Made by a program: the position numbers and the translations under genes
Source of the DNA: Trichoplax adhaerens
Taxonomy: Eukaryota; Placozoa; Uniplacotomia; Trichoplacea; Trichoplacidae
Direction: 5' to 3'
NCBI RefSeq assembly: GCF_000150275.1
Contig: NW_002060944.1
Location: 4,785,080-4,849,079, forward strand
Length of the DNA: 64,000 nucleotides
Part shown: piece after piece, positions 1 through 10,800 of the stretch
Layout of the letters: every line of letters starts with the position of its first letter
How positions within the stretch are numbered: the stretch's first letter is position 1
The notes under the pieces: generated by a model
Told to the model about the DNA's origin: nothing
Database searches by the model: none
What the model saw: only the letters and a program-made list of their open reading frames with translations

Positions 1-423
1 CGAAGAAAATCTCTTACAAAACGTAATGAATGTCTGTAAAATTATCATATCATTATAGCATTGGCGTTGTTAGTTATCAAACAAATAGAAATTTTTAAGC
101 GGTTTACTCTTATTAGGATGAATAATCGTTTCATTGTCAGCAAATTAAGGATACATCTACTCAGTAGACTAGTATCCAGCTTTATATTTTGCTATCTTGC
201 ATGTAATGACAAGTATTTACTTATATATATATATATACTCGAATGTTGCGAATTAGATCGAAAGTATATCAAGAAATTGAGTATGGTACTGCTATTGTAT
301 GAAAATTTCATACGATGGCAATAACAAAAGCTTACACACTTATCCCTAATATTCAAATATTGAAAGGATATCATTTAACTACATAGATTTAGCTTGATAT
401 ACAAAGCATAATATGAAGTCGCT
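1..423. other. Flank downstream of ISCU, no gene seen
   Basis: AT-rich sequence 3' of ISCU with a short (TA)n tract near 223-236. It should contain the ISCU 3' UTR. No AATAAA hexamer is visible on the minus strand just after the stop. Short open frames here have no recognisable protein character. Confidence 0.5.
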
Positions 424-3226
424 TTAATTAGCAGCGACAGCTTCACTACTTTTGCTTTCTTTCTTGACTTTGTAATCTTTAATCGCAGCTCTGATAGCAT
501 CTTCCGCAAGCACTAAAAAAGATTAATGAATAATATATATTCAAAATCTATAACATAATGTTATCGATAATACCTGAAAGTAATCAACATTACGATCAAA
601 AGATAAATTGCTGTCAATGACTGTCTAATGAAAGACTTTGTAATAGCATGTAATTTTAATACACAAAATCATTTGTAACTGTATCGATTACACTGATTTC
701 ATAACACAGAAAGCTATGCTTATCGATGGCCTTCTTAATTCATCTTGACATGGATGAACTTACTTGAACAGTGTAACTTCACTGGTGGTAAAGATAGTTC
801 TTTTGCAATATCAGAATTTCTAATCTTCTTTGCGTCATCAATCTAAAATTATGAGAAGATAATAACGGGATTGACTGAAATTGCAATCTGAATATTATAA
901 ATGCAAATCTATCTATCTCTTGCTTATTCAACTAGGATCGTAAACAATGAATAAGAGATCATAATAGACTGTATTGAGATGTAGTGAATATGGATTACAC
1001 ACTTACAAGTTAGCCTACTATATTACGTGCTGAAATACTAGCGCAGCAATATCGTAACCCGACAAATAGCAGACATTAAAAAATTCTTGCAAGTGGAATA
1101 CTGTATGTTTAACATTGCATGTAAATACAATATCAATGTACGAGTACCGATTTTCCTTTGATCCATTCAGTCGCTAGAGAACTAGAGGCGATGGCTGATC
1201 CGCAACCAAAGGTTTTGAATCTTGCATCCACAATTTTGCCATTATCGTCCACTTTAATCTGTGAGTATTATTGATCGTGATTGTTTACCAATCGCATAAT
1301 GTATTACAAAATGGTGGCTATTACAATGCTGTGCTGTAATGTACTGCTGATCGCTTGGAGAGTATTCAATCAGTCATACATGACGAATTGTAATAAAGAA
1401 CATTTCACAGCATTTCTGTCTCGCGAGCAAGTAGTGATATCTTAAAATATACAGTAAAACTGAAGCGCTAGTTCACTTTTCATATAGTAATCACTTCTTC
1501 CACTTAGTTTGAGCTCTATTTATTCTAAAGATAATATGCAAAGAATGTACGGAATGAATAAAATAAAGTATACCTGTAACTTCATAACATCGCCACAGGC
1601 AGGGGCTCCAACCAAGCCAGTCCCAACATTCTCATCGCTCTTATTGAGCGAACCAACGTTTCTTGGATTCTCATAGTGGTCAATAACCTGACGGTGAAGA
1701 CAATAAATCGAACGGTCATATAAAGTTTTAAATCGGATCGTTACCGACATTTCAGTCATTAATTGTAACTTCAACTAGTACTTGTCTCACTATTCGATAC
1801 TCGAATACTGTTCATTGCATAATTATACATGCAGTGCTATAGATGTGCATGTGGATGTTATCAAAGTGTAGCGCGATTGACGATTCTGACCAAATGGAAT
1901 ATTTACATTGTTTATATTATTATGAGCAACAAATTAAGCGTCTTCTATCTTATTCAGGTTTCAATTGCTAATGTCCATATTCATGAAAGATTTGTAGATT
2001 GGCTGTAATAGATCATACTGCATATTCATTAGGGTCCTTGAAAAAGGGACACTAAAATTGTCATTGCGCGATTTGTACATCAGATTGGTCGGCAACAGTA
2101 GAGCAGTTGCCTAGTAAATATAGTTTAATTTGATTAACAAGACAGTTTCTAAAATGTACAGTACAGTATATGGGATTTTCAATGACTATCGAATCTTACC
2201 ATTACGACAACTGAAAAGAGGTTTCAAAAAAGTGGGCATAAATGTACCTACACGACTCCCCTGCCGTGGGTCAGTGGGTGTACCGGATAACATAATACGT
2301 AAGCCGTAAGGAGTACATAAATTAATTGTACATTACCGTGTGATTTGGTTGTAAAGGTTAGGGCTATTACACTTTTGAATTCGAATATTACAGCTGTAGC
2401 TTCAAATACTACTGATAGACGTAGTTAAAATACACAGTATAAATATACGGTAAAAAATAGGACAACAACTGATGAAGAAGCATAAGCACTTTTTATCACT
2501 ACTATACAGTACAGTATCTTTATAGTTGTTTGCTAGACGTAGAGCTATAAAACAGCGTTACGCGCTTTGATGACAGTCTACTTATCAAGATAAGAGTAGA
2601 GCAATTCTAAATAGGTAGTTTACTTTGCCTTTTTATTGTCAAGATTATAGTATCGAGTTTAAGGCAATTTGATAAACCTAAAGTATATAAGAATGTATAT
2701 GTTTACAGCTTTATTCTTTGGAAAATTATGGCCAAGGAGAGCGGCCATTTTAGGAGGTTGAAGATTTGTAAATTTGTTCACCACGGTTGCGTATACGCAA
2801 CCACAGTCATACCGTATAGTGTGCTGTATTATACAGTACTTACGTTCATCACTATAGTAATTATAATTATTATTATGATGATGCATTTTCAATCATTCAA
2901 AATGTTCGCCTATTTATCGTCATCTTGATAAAGTACTATCCTACACTAAGAGGTCATAGATTCTAAAGTCACCATACGAGGTTGTTTGCGTGATATTAAT
3001 GAGAATAAATGATATAGAAAATTTAGTTCAATTAATTCAGTAACCTATGAAATCAATAATTAATTCTACACTCTACAGTAATCACTTCTGGTTCAACCAT
3101 GTTCATCAGCGTTATTTTTTACAGTCCGTATTTTACCTTGTCGTGATAATTTCTGGCGTACAAAGTAGCCAATACTGCATTTCGTAAGGGTGCACGGTTC
3201 AAAGCTCTTCGACCTATCGAAATCAT
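424..3226 (-). CDS. ISCU: Iron-sulfur cluster assembly scaffold, mitochondrial (ISCU), 5 exons
   Basis: ISCU is the mitochondrial scaffold on which cysteine desulfurase sulfur and iron are built into [2Fe-2S] clusters. Exons on the minus strand are 3226-3137, 1687-1574, 1258-1148, 842-764 and 512-424. All borders are GT-AG and the phases close to give 160 aa, close to the human protein of about 167 aa. Residues 1-30 are Arg-rich with no acid until the end ([18 protein letters not shown]...), as expected of a matrix-targeting presequence. The family core follows: [28 protein letters not shown], the [14 protein letters not shown] loop and [16 protein letters not shown]. The three cluster-ligand cysteines (GAPAC, FGCGS, KLHCS) are all present. 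The ATG at 3226 was chosen because the longer upstream reading extends into a hydrophobic stretch that is not presequence-like. Intron 1 is long (1.45 kb). The gene looks intact and functional. Confidence 0.96.
2785..2802. promoter_or_regulatory. Perfect 18-bp palindrome in ISCU intron 1
   Basis: GGTTGCGTATACGCAACC reads identically on both strands. It lies inside the 1.45-kb first intron of ISCU, about 35 bp after a GCGGCCATTTTA box that resembles a YY1-type site (CCATTTT core). A dimeric transcription factor site is plausible, but this is inference from symmetry alone. Confidence 0.35.
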
Positions 3227-3373
3227 CCTTTTTTCTTTCAAATCTGTCAATAATATATTACAACCAAAACAAATTGTGGATCCAAATTTTGCAATCGGAG
3301 AAAATACACACTCGAAGGACAAGCGAATTTTGTTATTGACAGGGATGAGATTGTTTCTCAACTCTGGTAGCAC

Positions 3374-3445
3374 CGTACAAAATACTGTAGGTATCAGTCA
3401 GCGCCTAGTAAGTTACAGTACAGAATACTGTAAGCTACAGTACAG
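3374..3445. repeat. GTAC/CAGTACTG-rich palindromic cluster
   Basis: The stretch has overlapping TACAGTA and TACTGTA words, including the self-complementary core tacagtacagtactgta. It starts about 150 bp upstream of the ISCU start codon. A related cluster follows at about 3538-3592 (gtactgcagtactgtac and more GTACA words). The same motif recurs at many sites in the window, notably 47072-47098 and 57541-57616. Confidence 0.6.
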
Positions 3446-3475
3446 TACTGTACGGTTAGTGCAGCACATGAACTC

Positions 3476-3530
3476 GACCATTTTTTTTGCCTACTCGCTT
3501 CTCTACCCCCTAGTGGGGTAGAGAATGGTC
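3476..3530. repeat. Two-tier stem-loop
   Basis: The inner stem TCTCTACCCC (3500-3509) pairs perfectly with GGGGTAGAGA (3515-3524) around a 5-nt loop. The outer arm GACCATT (3476-3482) pairs with AATGGTC (3524-3530). The stem is GC-rich in a very AT-rich setting. It could be a small foldback element or a structured RNA; no terminator role applies in a eukaryote. Confidence 0.6.
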
Positions 3531-3817
3531 ATACACCTGTACTGCAGTACTGTACTATACAAATGTACATGCTGTACAGCGTGTACGCGCACGTCACATC
3601 GGTTAGAGAGTGCAGGCCGTCCAGCCGTGGTCTGAGTCTGACTTTGCATGCTTGGATGACCGTAGATCCATCCAGCGGTCTATCTGCTGTGTTATGGACT
3701 GCTGGACCGATAGACAGTTTCACTTCGATATTGAAGTCGATCGAGCGATTGATTGTTTTGGAAAATAATTCTAGATACTACGCTGTTACGTTTTCCAATA
3801 TCCTCTTCTACTCAGTA

Positions 3818-3847
3818 ACAAGGAAGATTTCGTAAAATCTTCCTTGT
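3818..3847. repeat. Perfect 13-bp hairpin with CGTA loop
   Basis: acaaggaagattt (3818-3830) is exactly complementary to aaatcttccttgt (3835-3847), with a 4-nt loop. Weaker complementarity (ctact...agtag) continues outside it. It sits in the intergenic DNA between ISCU and the first desulfhydrase copy. Function unknown. Confidence 0.6.
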
Positions 3848-4312
3848 CAGTCCAGTAGAGCTAGAGTATTGAACTAAACCTTATTGTTTTACCACAACGT
3901 TATATAACTGAACAGAACCAATGGTTTATTCTATAGACTTACATACCGTGAATTTAGATTGTTGAACATGTAAAATTATATGAATCAATAGCGGTCCAAT
4001 TAGGAAACCGTATTAAAATCATCGACCAAAATCTTATTTCGTAACATATGCGTATAAAATCAATCAATCGATAGTTTTAAAAGAGGAAAATACGGTGTAG
4101 AGTTATGCGTGTGCAGTAACTTTATGATCGATGACTTTAGGAACATCTCCATGGACAGAGTCCTACAGTACTACGTATTAATTAAAGTACCTCAAAAGTG
4201 CAAATCATTGTCCAGCTCTTTTGCAGCTAAATCTGTACGAGAATATTTACGAGAATACGTGTATAGGTATTATTAGCCGTAACCTATATATATATATATA
4301 CAACAATCCAGG

Positions 4313-5337
4313 ATGGCATATAATGCAAAAAAGTTGATCGAATATGAATCACCTTTCTGGGCATCTAAACTCTGCTATATTCCCCTGTATTATGTGAAAT
4401 TAGCGCAGCGGTTTACCCCGATTTAGCAAAGGGATCTTCGATCTGCGTTTCGAATAAACGCATATCGAATTTTAACATCTGTATTAAACAAGATGATATG
4501 ACTGGCTCTACATTATCAGGCAATAAAGTTCGTTCATTAGAATTTTGATTTGCTGATGCTATACAGTACATAAGAAATGCACGACAGTCTTCACAGCTGG
4601 TGTTATTCAATCTAATCACTGTAGAGCTACTGCTGTTGCTGCGCGTCATCTTGGTTTATCAAGCTATTTATTCTTACGTTGTGATGAAGGTACACAACCC
4701 GACGTGCAACTTCTTGCATGTACAGGTAATATTTTCCTCGACAGTATGGTAGGATCGAAAATAGTTTTGCTTCAACCTCAAGCTCAATTTGTCCCCGATA
4801 TCTCACCTAGAATGCATCGACTAGCTACCCATCTAAAAAGCTCTACAGGCGATGAATGCTATCATATACCCCTTGGTGGTTCAAATGTGGCTGGCCTACT
4901 AGTTATATTGAGCGCTTTCGAGAATTGATTGAGCTAGGTTTATTTCAAAATTTCGATGATATAGTTGGTGTAAGCGGTTTCAAGGGCGTCACATTTTATA
5001 TGTACTGCATATACAAGCAAGTATCGTTTAAGTTTACGTTTTACTATTGATTTTTTGAAGTAATATCGCTATTTCAACTTCATATTCCATAATGACGGTT
5101 GATAGCTTGATAATATTATCTAGCTAAATTTAAAATTAACCTTCGGTATAATATAACGATTTTAGCAATTGATCCCTAATTTAATTTATATTGCTATTTA
5201 ACTTTCTTTCCCCAGGTGGAATCTTTGGGACATACGATGGATGCTTTAATAATTTACTTGAGCAAGAAAGATGTATAAATGAAGATGTTATGACTTGGGC
5301 CGCTTATCAGACTTTAATGAATGGTGAAAAGAAATAA
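4313..5337 (+). pseudogene. D-cysteine desulfhydrase/ACC deaminase-like, degenerate copy 1
   Basis: This is a tandem copy of the gene at 7019-8527. It starts with the matching ATGGCATATAA and keeps recognisable similarity to about 5000. In-frame stops TAG (4424-4426) and TGA (4546-4548) and several indels break the frame. The Lys-Leu pair after the catalytic GNKVR motif is changed to Ser-Leu. The region matching roughly residues 230-343 of the intact copy, including the substrate pocket, is missing. A correctly spliceable final exon (5216-5337, after a CCCCAG acceptor) survives and ends at the same TAA/TAG position as the intact gene. The copy therefore arose by DNA duplication with its intron, not by retrotransposition. 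It cannot make an active enzyme. Confidence 0.88.
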
Positions 5338-6278
5338 TCTACAACTGGATTATTTATAAAGAATCTTAAATACAGTCATCAATGTATGATGCAATTAAAA
5401 TAGTTACTATTATCCTTATAGCAACAAACCTGCACAGTGGTTTAATGGCGATTTTTAACGAGTCATTTTAATCCATAATGTACGTACACGTATGACACTA
5501 ATATGTGTGTAGTTCAGAATTTCCAATTTCATGAAATGATATTTATAAAATGCAAAGGTAACTTAATTATTAATGAGTGTATTACTATAAATTTGGATGG
5601 ATATAACTCTTCTCATACTCTACTGCTATTGCCTAGTAAATTATACTATGCATGAAGAAGCAATAAATTAATTTTTATTGCCATTAAAAGGTTGATATTA
5701 ATAAGACTTAATTTATTTATTCTCCTTTATACTTCACTCTTTTTTCTAATTTTTGAATGATGAGGTATGGTATGCAGTAAATTACTGAAGCTAACATTTC
5801 TTGTGACAGTAGCAGATTGATAACTTGTGGAGAAGTAGAGAATACTTTGCTAGTATTTCGCTATATAAAAATCTTTAGCTTTGCAGCTATAATTTCAGCT
5901 TTAAATGCTCTCTGAAAAGAACAAACTATCAATAAATAATAAATTCCTCATCTTGAGCATGACCTATTATTAGAACAACAGGTATTTGCAAAAGTTGAAA
6001 TATTCCATTTACTTTATCCTGTCGTATTCGAATTTCAATTTGGCTTATAATATAATTTATAATCTGATGAAGTACTGTACAATCACTAATAAACCAGATA
6101 CCATTAGGACCCTTTTATGAAAGAGTAGTAGTAATTATAATTTAGTCTACGTTATATTAGACTTGATAACCTTTACCTGATATGATTGCAGAAAGAATTT
6201 TCAAGATTTTTACTATAGAATTGATGAATATGTACGGTACTTTAGAGCATATAACGTGCATTGGTACAGCACTGTACA

Positions 6279-6768
6279 CTACTGTATCGTGGTGTGGATG
6301 GAATTCGTTCCCTTCCAATTTTCTCGATAGTAAAAGCTGTTCAAATTGAAGTTTCTTACAATGGGAAACCCTCCATAACAACCATTAAAGTTAAATAAGA
6401 CTAAAACTAAGTTAGCTAAATACAACCCTCGAGACCTCAACTACTGTATCGTGATGTGCATGGAATTCGATCCCTTCCATTTTCTCTATAGTAAAAGCTG
6501 TTCAAATTGAAATTTCTTACAATGGGAAACCCTCCATTAAAACGATTAAAGTTAAATAAGACTAGAACTAAGTTAGCTAAGTACAATCCTCAAGACCTCA
6601 ACTTCTTCACTGTACTAAAACTAAATTGACTTTAACCATCTACATGCACAAATGTAAGAAAATCTTGATCAACAAAATTTGTAAGAAATTTTAATTTGAA
6701 CAGCTTTTACTATAGAGAAAATGGAACGGACCTCATCCGATACACACCACTGTATAGTATACGACTTT
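6279..6768. repeat. 162-bp tandem duplication plus inverted third copy (foldback repeat)
   Basis: Unit 1 (about 6279-6440) and unit 2 (about 6441-6602) are direct copies of about 162 bp with few differences, each beginning CTACTGTATCGTG and ending GAGACCTCAA or AAGACCTCAA. The first 80 bp or so of the unit reappears inverted at about 6681-6765, where the reverse complement reads ccattttctctatagtaaa. The result is a potential long hairpin with a spacer of about 160 bp. It ends about 250 bp upstream of the intact desulfhydrase. It resembles a MITE-like foldback element or local rearrangement; no transposase frame is present. Confidence 0.75.
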
Positions 6769-7018
6769 CCGTCCTGTACAGTATTACTACAGTAATAGTA
6801 TTACTGTGGCAAAATGCCATTGGGTAGTCCATAATATAGGGCAGATACGTTGACATCGGTAGCAACAGTGCTCTGTGCGGTGCTTTCACACTTGCAATTT
6901 TTGTTTACCAGACATTACGGCAAGACTTGGGCGATTGATTTGCCAACACTTTCTACACTGTACTTGACATTCTTTATGCTTGCTGTAGTCAATCTCGGTT
7001 GGTAAATAGCAAATAATA

Positions 7019-8527
7019 ATGGCATATAACTCACAAAATTTGATCAGATATACTCCACCTTCGTGGGCATCTACACTTTGCTACATTCCTCAGTATTACT
7101 TGAAGCTAGCACAGCGTTTGACACCAATTTATCAATGGGATCTTCCAGCTGCTTTCCCAAATCGAAGCATATCCAATTTTCAAATCTATATTAAGCGAGA
7201 TGATATGACTGGTTCTGTACTATCAGGCAATAAAGTTCGTAAATTAGAATTTCTATTAGCTGATGCATTACAGAAGAAGTGTACATCAATTCTAACTGCA
7301 GGTGGCATCCAATCCAATCATTGTCGAACTACAGCTGTTGCTGCACGCCAACTGGGTTTATCAAGCTATTTGTTCTTACGATGCGATGAAGAGATGCGAT
7401 CCAATTTACAACTTGTAGGATGTACTGGTAATGTTTTCCTCAACAGTATGGTAGCATCGAAAGTATTCTTAATTGAACGTAAAGCTCAATTTTTTCCTGA
7501 TATCTTGCCTAAAATGCAACAACTATCTACCTATTTAAAGAGTACAACTGGCGATGAATGCTATTTAATACCTATCGGTGGTTCAAACGTTATTGGCTTA
7601 TTTGGCTATATTGAATGTTTCCGAGAACTAGTTGAGCAAGGTTTATATGAAAATTTCGATGATATTGTCGTTACATGCGGTAGTGGCGGCTCAACATGTG
7701 GGCTTGCATTAAGCAATTATTTAACTGGAAGTAAAGTTAAAATGCATGCCTTATGCATATGTAGTGACGCTAATTATTTCTATCAACACATTGATGAAAC
7801 ACTACAACAGTTAAAACTAAGCGATCAAGTGAAAGCGCGTGATATTGTTGATATCATTGATGGATACGCTGGTTTAGGGTATGGATTATCAACAGAAGAT
7901 GAAATGAAATTTGCTTATGATGTTTCTAAATCAACTGGGATTATACTAGACCCGGTCTATAATACTAAAGCTGTAAAGGGAATGTTACATGAATTGGAAC
8001 ATAATCCTGAACGCTTCCAAGGACGTCGAATCTTGTATATCCATACAGGTACTACTTAATTTCCCATATCCTCCTATCTAGTTGATTTTTAAAAAAGTTT
8101 TGAATGACGCAGATATAAAATTTAATGTACTGTAGTATTACTGTTTTAATTTCACATTAAATGAGGCCAATTAACTTCTTGATGGTGTTTCATCGGGTAA
8201 TTTAAATTCTGTTACTTCCTTAAATTGTAAGCAGTGATGCTATAAAATTGTTTAACTCCTATAGATTTGCGTTTTGTATAGCTATTACAATTCATCATAA
8301 ACGATTTTAAATCACTCGTGCGGTATCGTCATTATATTATACTTATTTTGAAGTGAATTGATAGTGCCAAATTTAAAAAATTTCTTGGATTATAATATAT
8401 TATAGGCGGTATATTTGGAGCTTATGATGGACGTTTTAATAATATGCTGGAGCAAGAAAGAAGTTCGAATGTGGAGATAATGAATTGGACTGATTATCAA
8501 ACATCGATCGGTGATAACAAGAAATAG
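7019..8527 (+). CDS. PLP-dependent D-cysteine desulfhydrase / ACC deaminase-like enzyme, intact copy
   Basis: The fold-type II PLP family cleaves D-cysteine to pyruvate, ammonia and sulfide, or ACC to 2-oxobutyrate. Two exons, 7019-8048 and 8406-8527, join in phase 1 to give 383 aa. Visible motifs are SGNKVRKLEF with the predicted Schiff-base Lys72, SNHCRT (99-104) behind the cofactor, the phosphate-binding loop CGSGGSTCG (220-228) and LDPVYNTKAVKGM (310-322), which is typical of D-cysteine desulfhydrases. The C-terminal exon supplies the conserved GGIFGAYDG block. There is no signal or transit peptide, so a cytosolic enzyme is expected. Length is somewhat above the bacterial 330-340 aa because of an N-terminal extension of about 20 aa. 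The exact substrate cannot be decided from sequence. Two decayed copies flank it. Confidence 0.9.
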
Positions 8528-10537
8528 TTTGAAATTGAACTATTTGTAAATAATGTGTACTGAATGTGTGATGTAATTAGAGTGTTACCACAATTTTAAA
8601 AGGACTGTTTCGATGCTGTAACTGGATAACAGTTTTATTTTCTAGCTAAATTTTCTTTTACCTTATTGAACGTAGTTTAGAATTTTATTAGGTTGTTCGA
8701 TTATAATTCGTCTTTAATATCTCTTTACTACTTTATTCGGTATACAGACATATGATATCTTGCGCCGAAGTATGTCTTTATAGGGAGTAATTTAATCTAT
8801 ACTCACAAATTTTACAATTTCATTGCAGATTGAAAATGCACGTATATGTTACTATTACTTTACAGAAAGGTTTGATTTGGTAATATACATGTATTACATT
8901 GGATATTGGTTACATGCGAGAGTAGTTTTATGATAGTAACATTCTACTATTGTTAATGCATTAAATGTCATATCAGTATAATGTTTTACAGTGGATAATT
9001 TAGAAATACGTTATTGTGAGCGATCACGTATTGACAACTATAGATATCTATCAATGATCTATTTTAATTCTGATCAGGTTACTATAATGCTGTTGGATAG
9101 GAAAATTTGCTCAACAGAGATTACTAATGATAGTATATGCTGTATTATATATAAAATTTTTATAGCTATTTGTCGTCTCAGTTTTCGATGTCTGATCATT
9201 AAAATGACTGTGCTTTTTCTCGATTATTAATATAGTATTATGAAGTCTCAAAATTTATATTTACCGAGATGCGGGTTACTGTAGAAACATAAATACAAAT
9301 GTGTGATCAGCAATCATTAATTCCTTCTACGGTCGGTAATGCATGCGCCTAAGAGTAAATATCTCTTCATTGAACGTCGAAAAATTTTGCTACTGTAGAA
9401 CATTTGCAAGATGTATGGCAGTATTCTATCTTGTCTCGCTCGAATTTATTACTCTACAGTGCTGCTGTTTGGCATATTATATTATTATTATCCATGGAAT
9501 GAGTATCGATTGAATTGATTTACTATCTCTTAGATCATAGATGATGATTCTTGCATACTCCATTTTTCATTTATTAATAAATTGATTAATGAGAGAATGT
9601 AAGACATGATAATATTGTATGTGATACAAAAGACCTCTAGCTAGTAAATAAATCTACTTTCGTATACAAAGAGAGAAGCATGTACACCGTACACTGAGCG
9701 TGCAGGGGTTCTAAATTATCTAGTCATTCGATTTTATAGAACATGCAGTGGTTATCAGTAATAATTTTATAAAATATTCTATTATATCAAATTCATGCAA
9801 ATATCTTAAAAATTTTTTGGATAGAGATTACATTAATTGAATAATGAATATACTCTGTTCTTGTCAACATTACTTACGATATAAGCTGCTGCTATGCGAC
9901 TTTCTACAGCTATTAATATTTAATGTTATTATAATTAATTACTATCTATTTCTACATTTCATATATCTTTAATTGAATTGAAATATACATATCTACTGAC
10001 ATGGGTGTAATAGATCGCTACATTACGAGAAAATCAGATGAATATTAAGGTACAAAATTCTAAATCCGCATATGCACGCATTGAGAGTTTTTATAGCAGT
10101 CTCTGCTCTCTTTCATGTCGCTAACCACTACCAGTGTGCTGCATTGAGTGTCAGAAGTATCGTAATACGTGAAAATTGTCGTCCAATTTCATCTTGATGA
10201 AGTCTTTCTATGAGTAGTAGAAGATGAAAAGGTCAAGGCCATGATAGTATATTTCGCATAGCGAATACATTACTAGTTGCACCTATGTTAACTGGGTTTT
10301 CTTCTACTGTATAGTATTACACAGCAACGTAGCCCCATGGTACAGTACATTGTATAATAAAAATATGCACTACACTGTATGTTGTCATGGTACCTTTCAA
10401 GAGTCCTACAGTGCTGTAGATGTAGTTTGCTCGATGAACAGTGATGGCGGGGTTATTATATACAGTAGTTCACAACTCAGAAAATAAGAACTGGCTTATT
10501 AATTAATTCATTATAAATATCAGCGCTATCATTTTAG
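8528..10537. other. Intergenic, no gene seen
   Basis: AT-rich DNA between the intact enzyme and its 5' fragment. Short open frames (for example 8991-9230) have low-complexity, unrelated translations and no splice-supported partners. Scattered TACAGTA/CTGTA words occur at 10303-10420. Confidence 0.55.
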
Positions 10538-10582
10538 ATGGTCAAGACGAAGCCTAACCAGCTATCGTTGATGCAAATAATG

Positions 10583-10772
10583 ATGGCATATGACATACAA
10601 AACTTGATCGAATATATTCCACCTTCCTGGATATCTAAACTTTGCTACGTTGCTCAATACTATGTAAGACAAACGCAGCCATTTACCCTATCTATCAATG
10701 GGATCTTCCAGTTGCTTTCCCAAATCGAAGCATATCCAATTTTCAAATCTATATTTAAACGAGATGATATAA
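10583..10772 (+). pseudogene. D-cysteine desulfhydrase-like 5' fragment (copy 3)
   Basis: Starting at ATGGCATATGACA (10583), the sequence follows the first 60-65 codons of the intact gene (…NLIEYIPPSW…, then …RDDI). A one-base deletion after the codons for QPFT shifts the frame, so the rest only matches in another frame (the nucleotides of ...TGGGATCTTCC...CCCAAATCGAAGC remain clear). Similarity stops abruptly near 10772, just before the catalytic GNK motif. It is a truncated duplicate in the same orientation as copies 1 and 2. An upstream in-frame ATG at 10538 is probably fortuitous. Confidence 0.85.
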
Positions 10773-10800
10773 CAATTACAGTAATTAAAATTTAGCTATC

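Noticed and set aside
61-324. Open frame of 87 codons near the left edge
   Set aside because: The composition is that of random AT-rich DNA, there are no family motifs and no splice-supported continuation, and it lies in the expected 3' flank of ISCU.
3276-3835. Overlapping open frames on both strands (3276-3521, 3563-3835, 3529-3723)
   Set aside because: They run through hairpins and GTAC palindromes and translate to unrelated peptides; none resembles a protein family.
223-4302. Short (TA)n runs at about 223-236 and 4287-4302
   Set aside because: Ordinary microsatellites in AT-rich DNA; not strong evidence for promoters by themselves.
8991-9230. 79-codon open frame
   Set aside because: No ATG in good context, no similarity, no neighbouring exon in phase.
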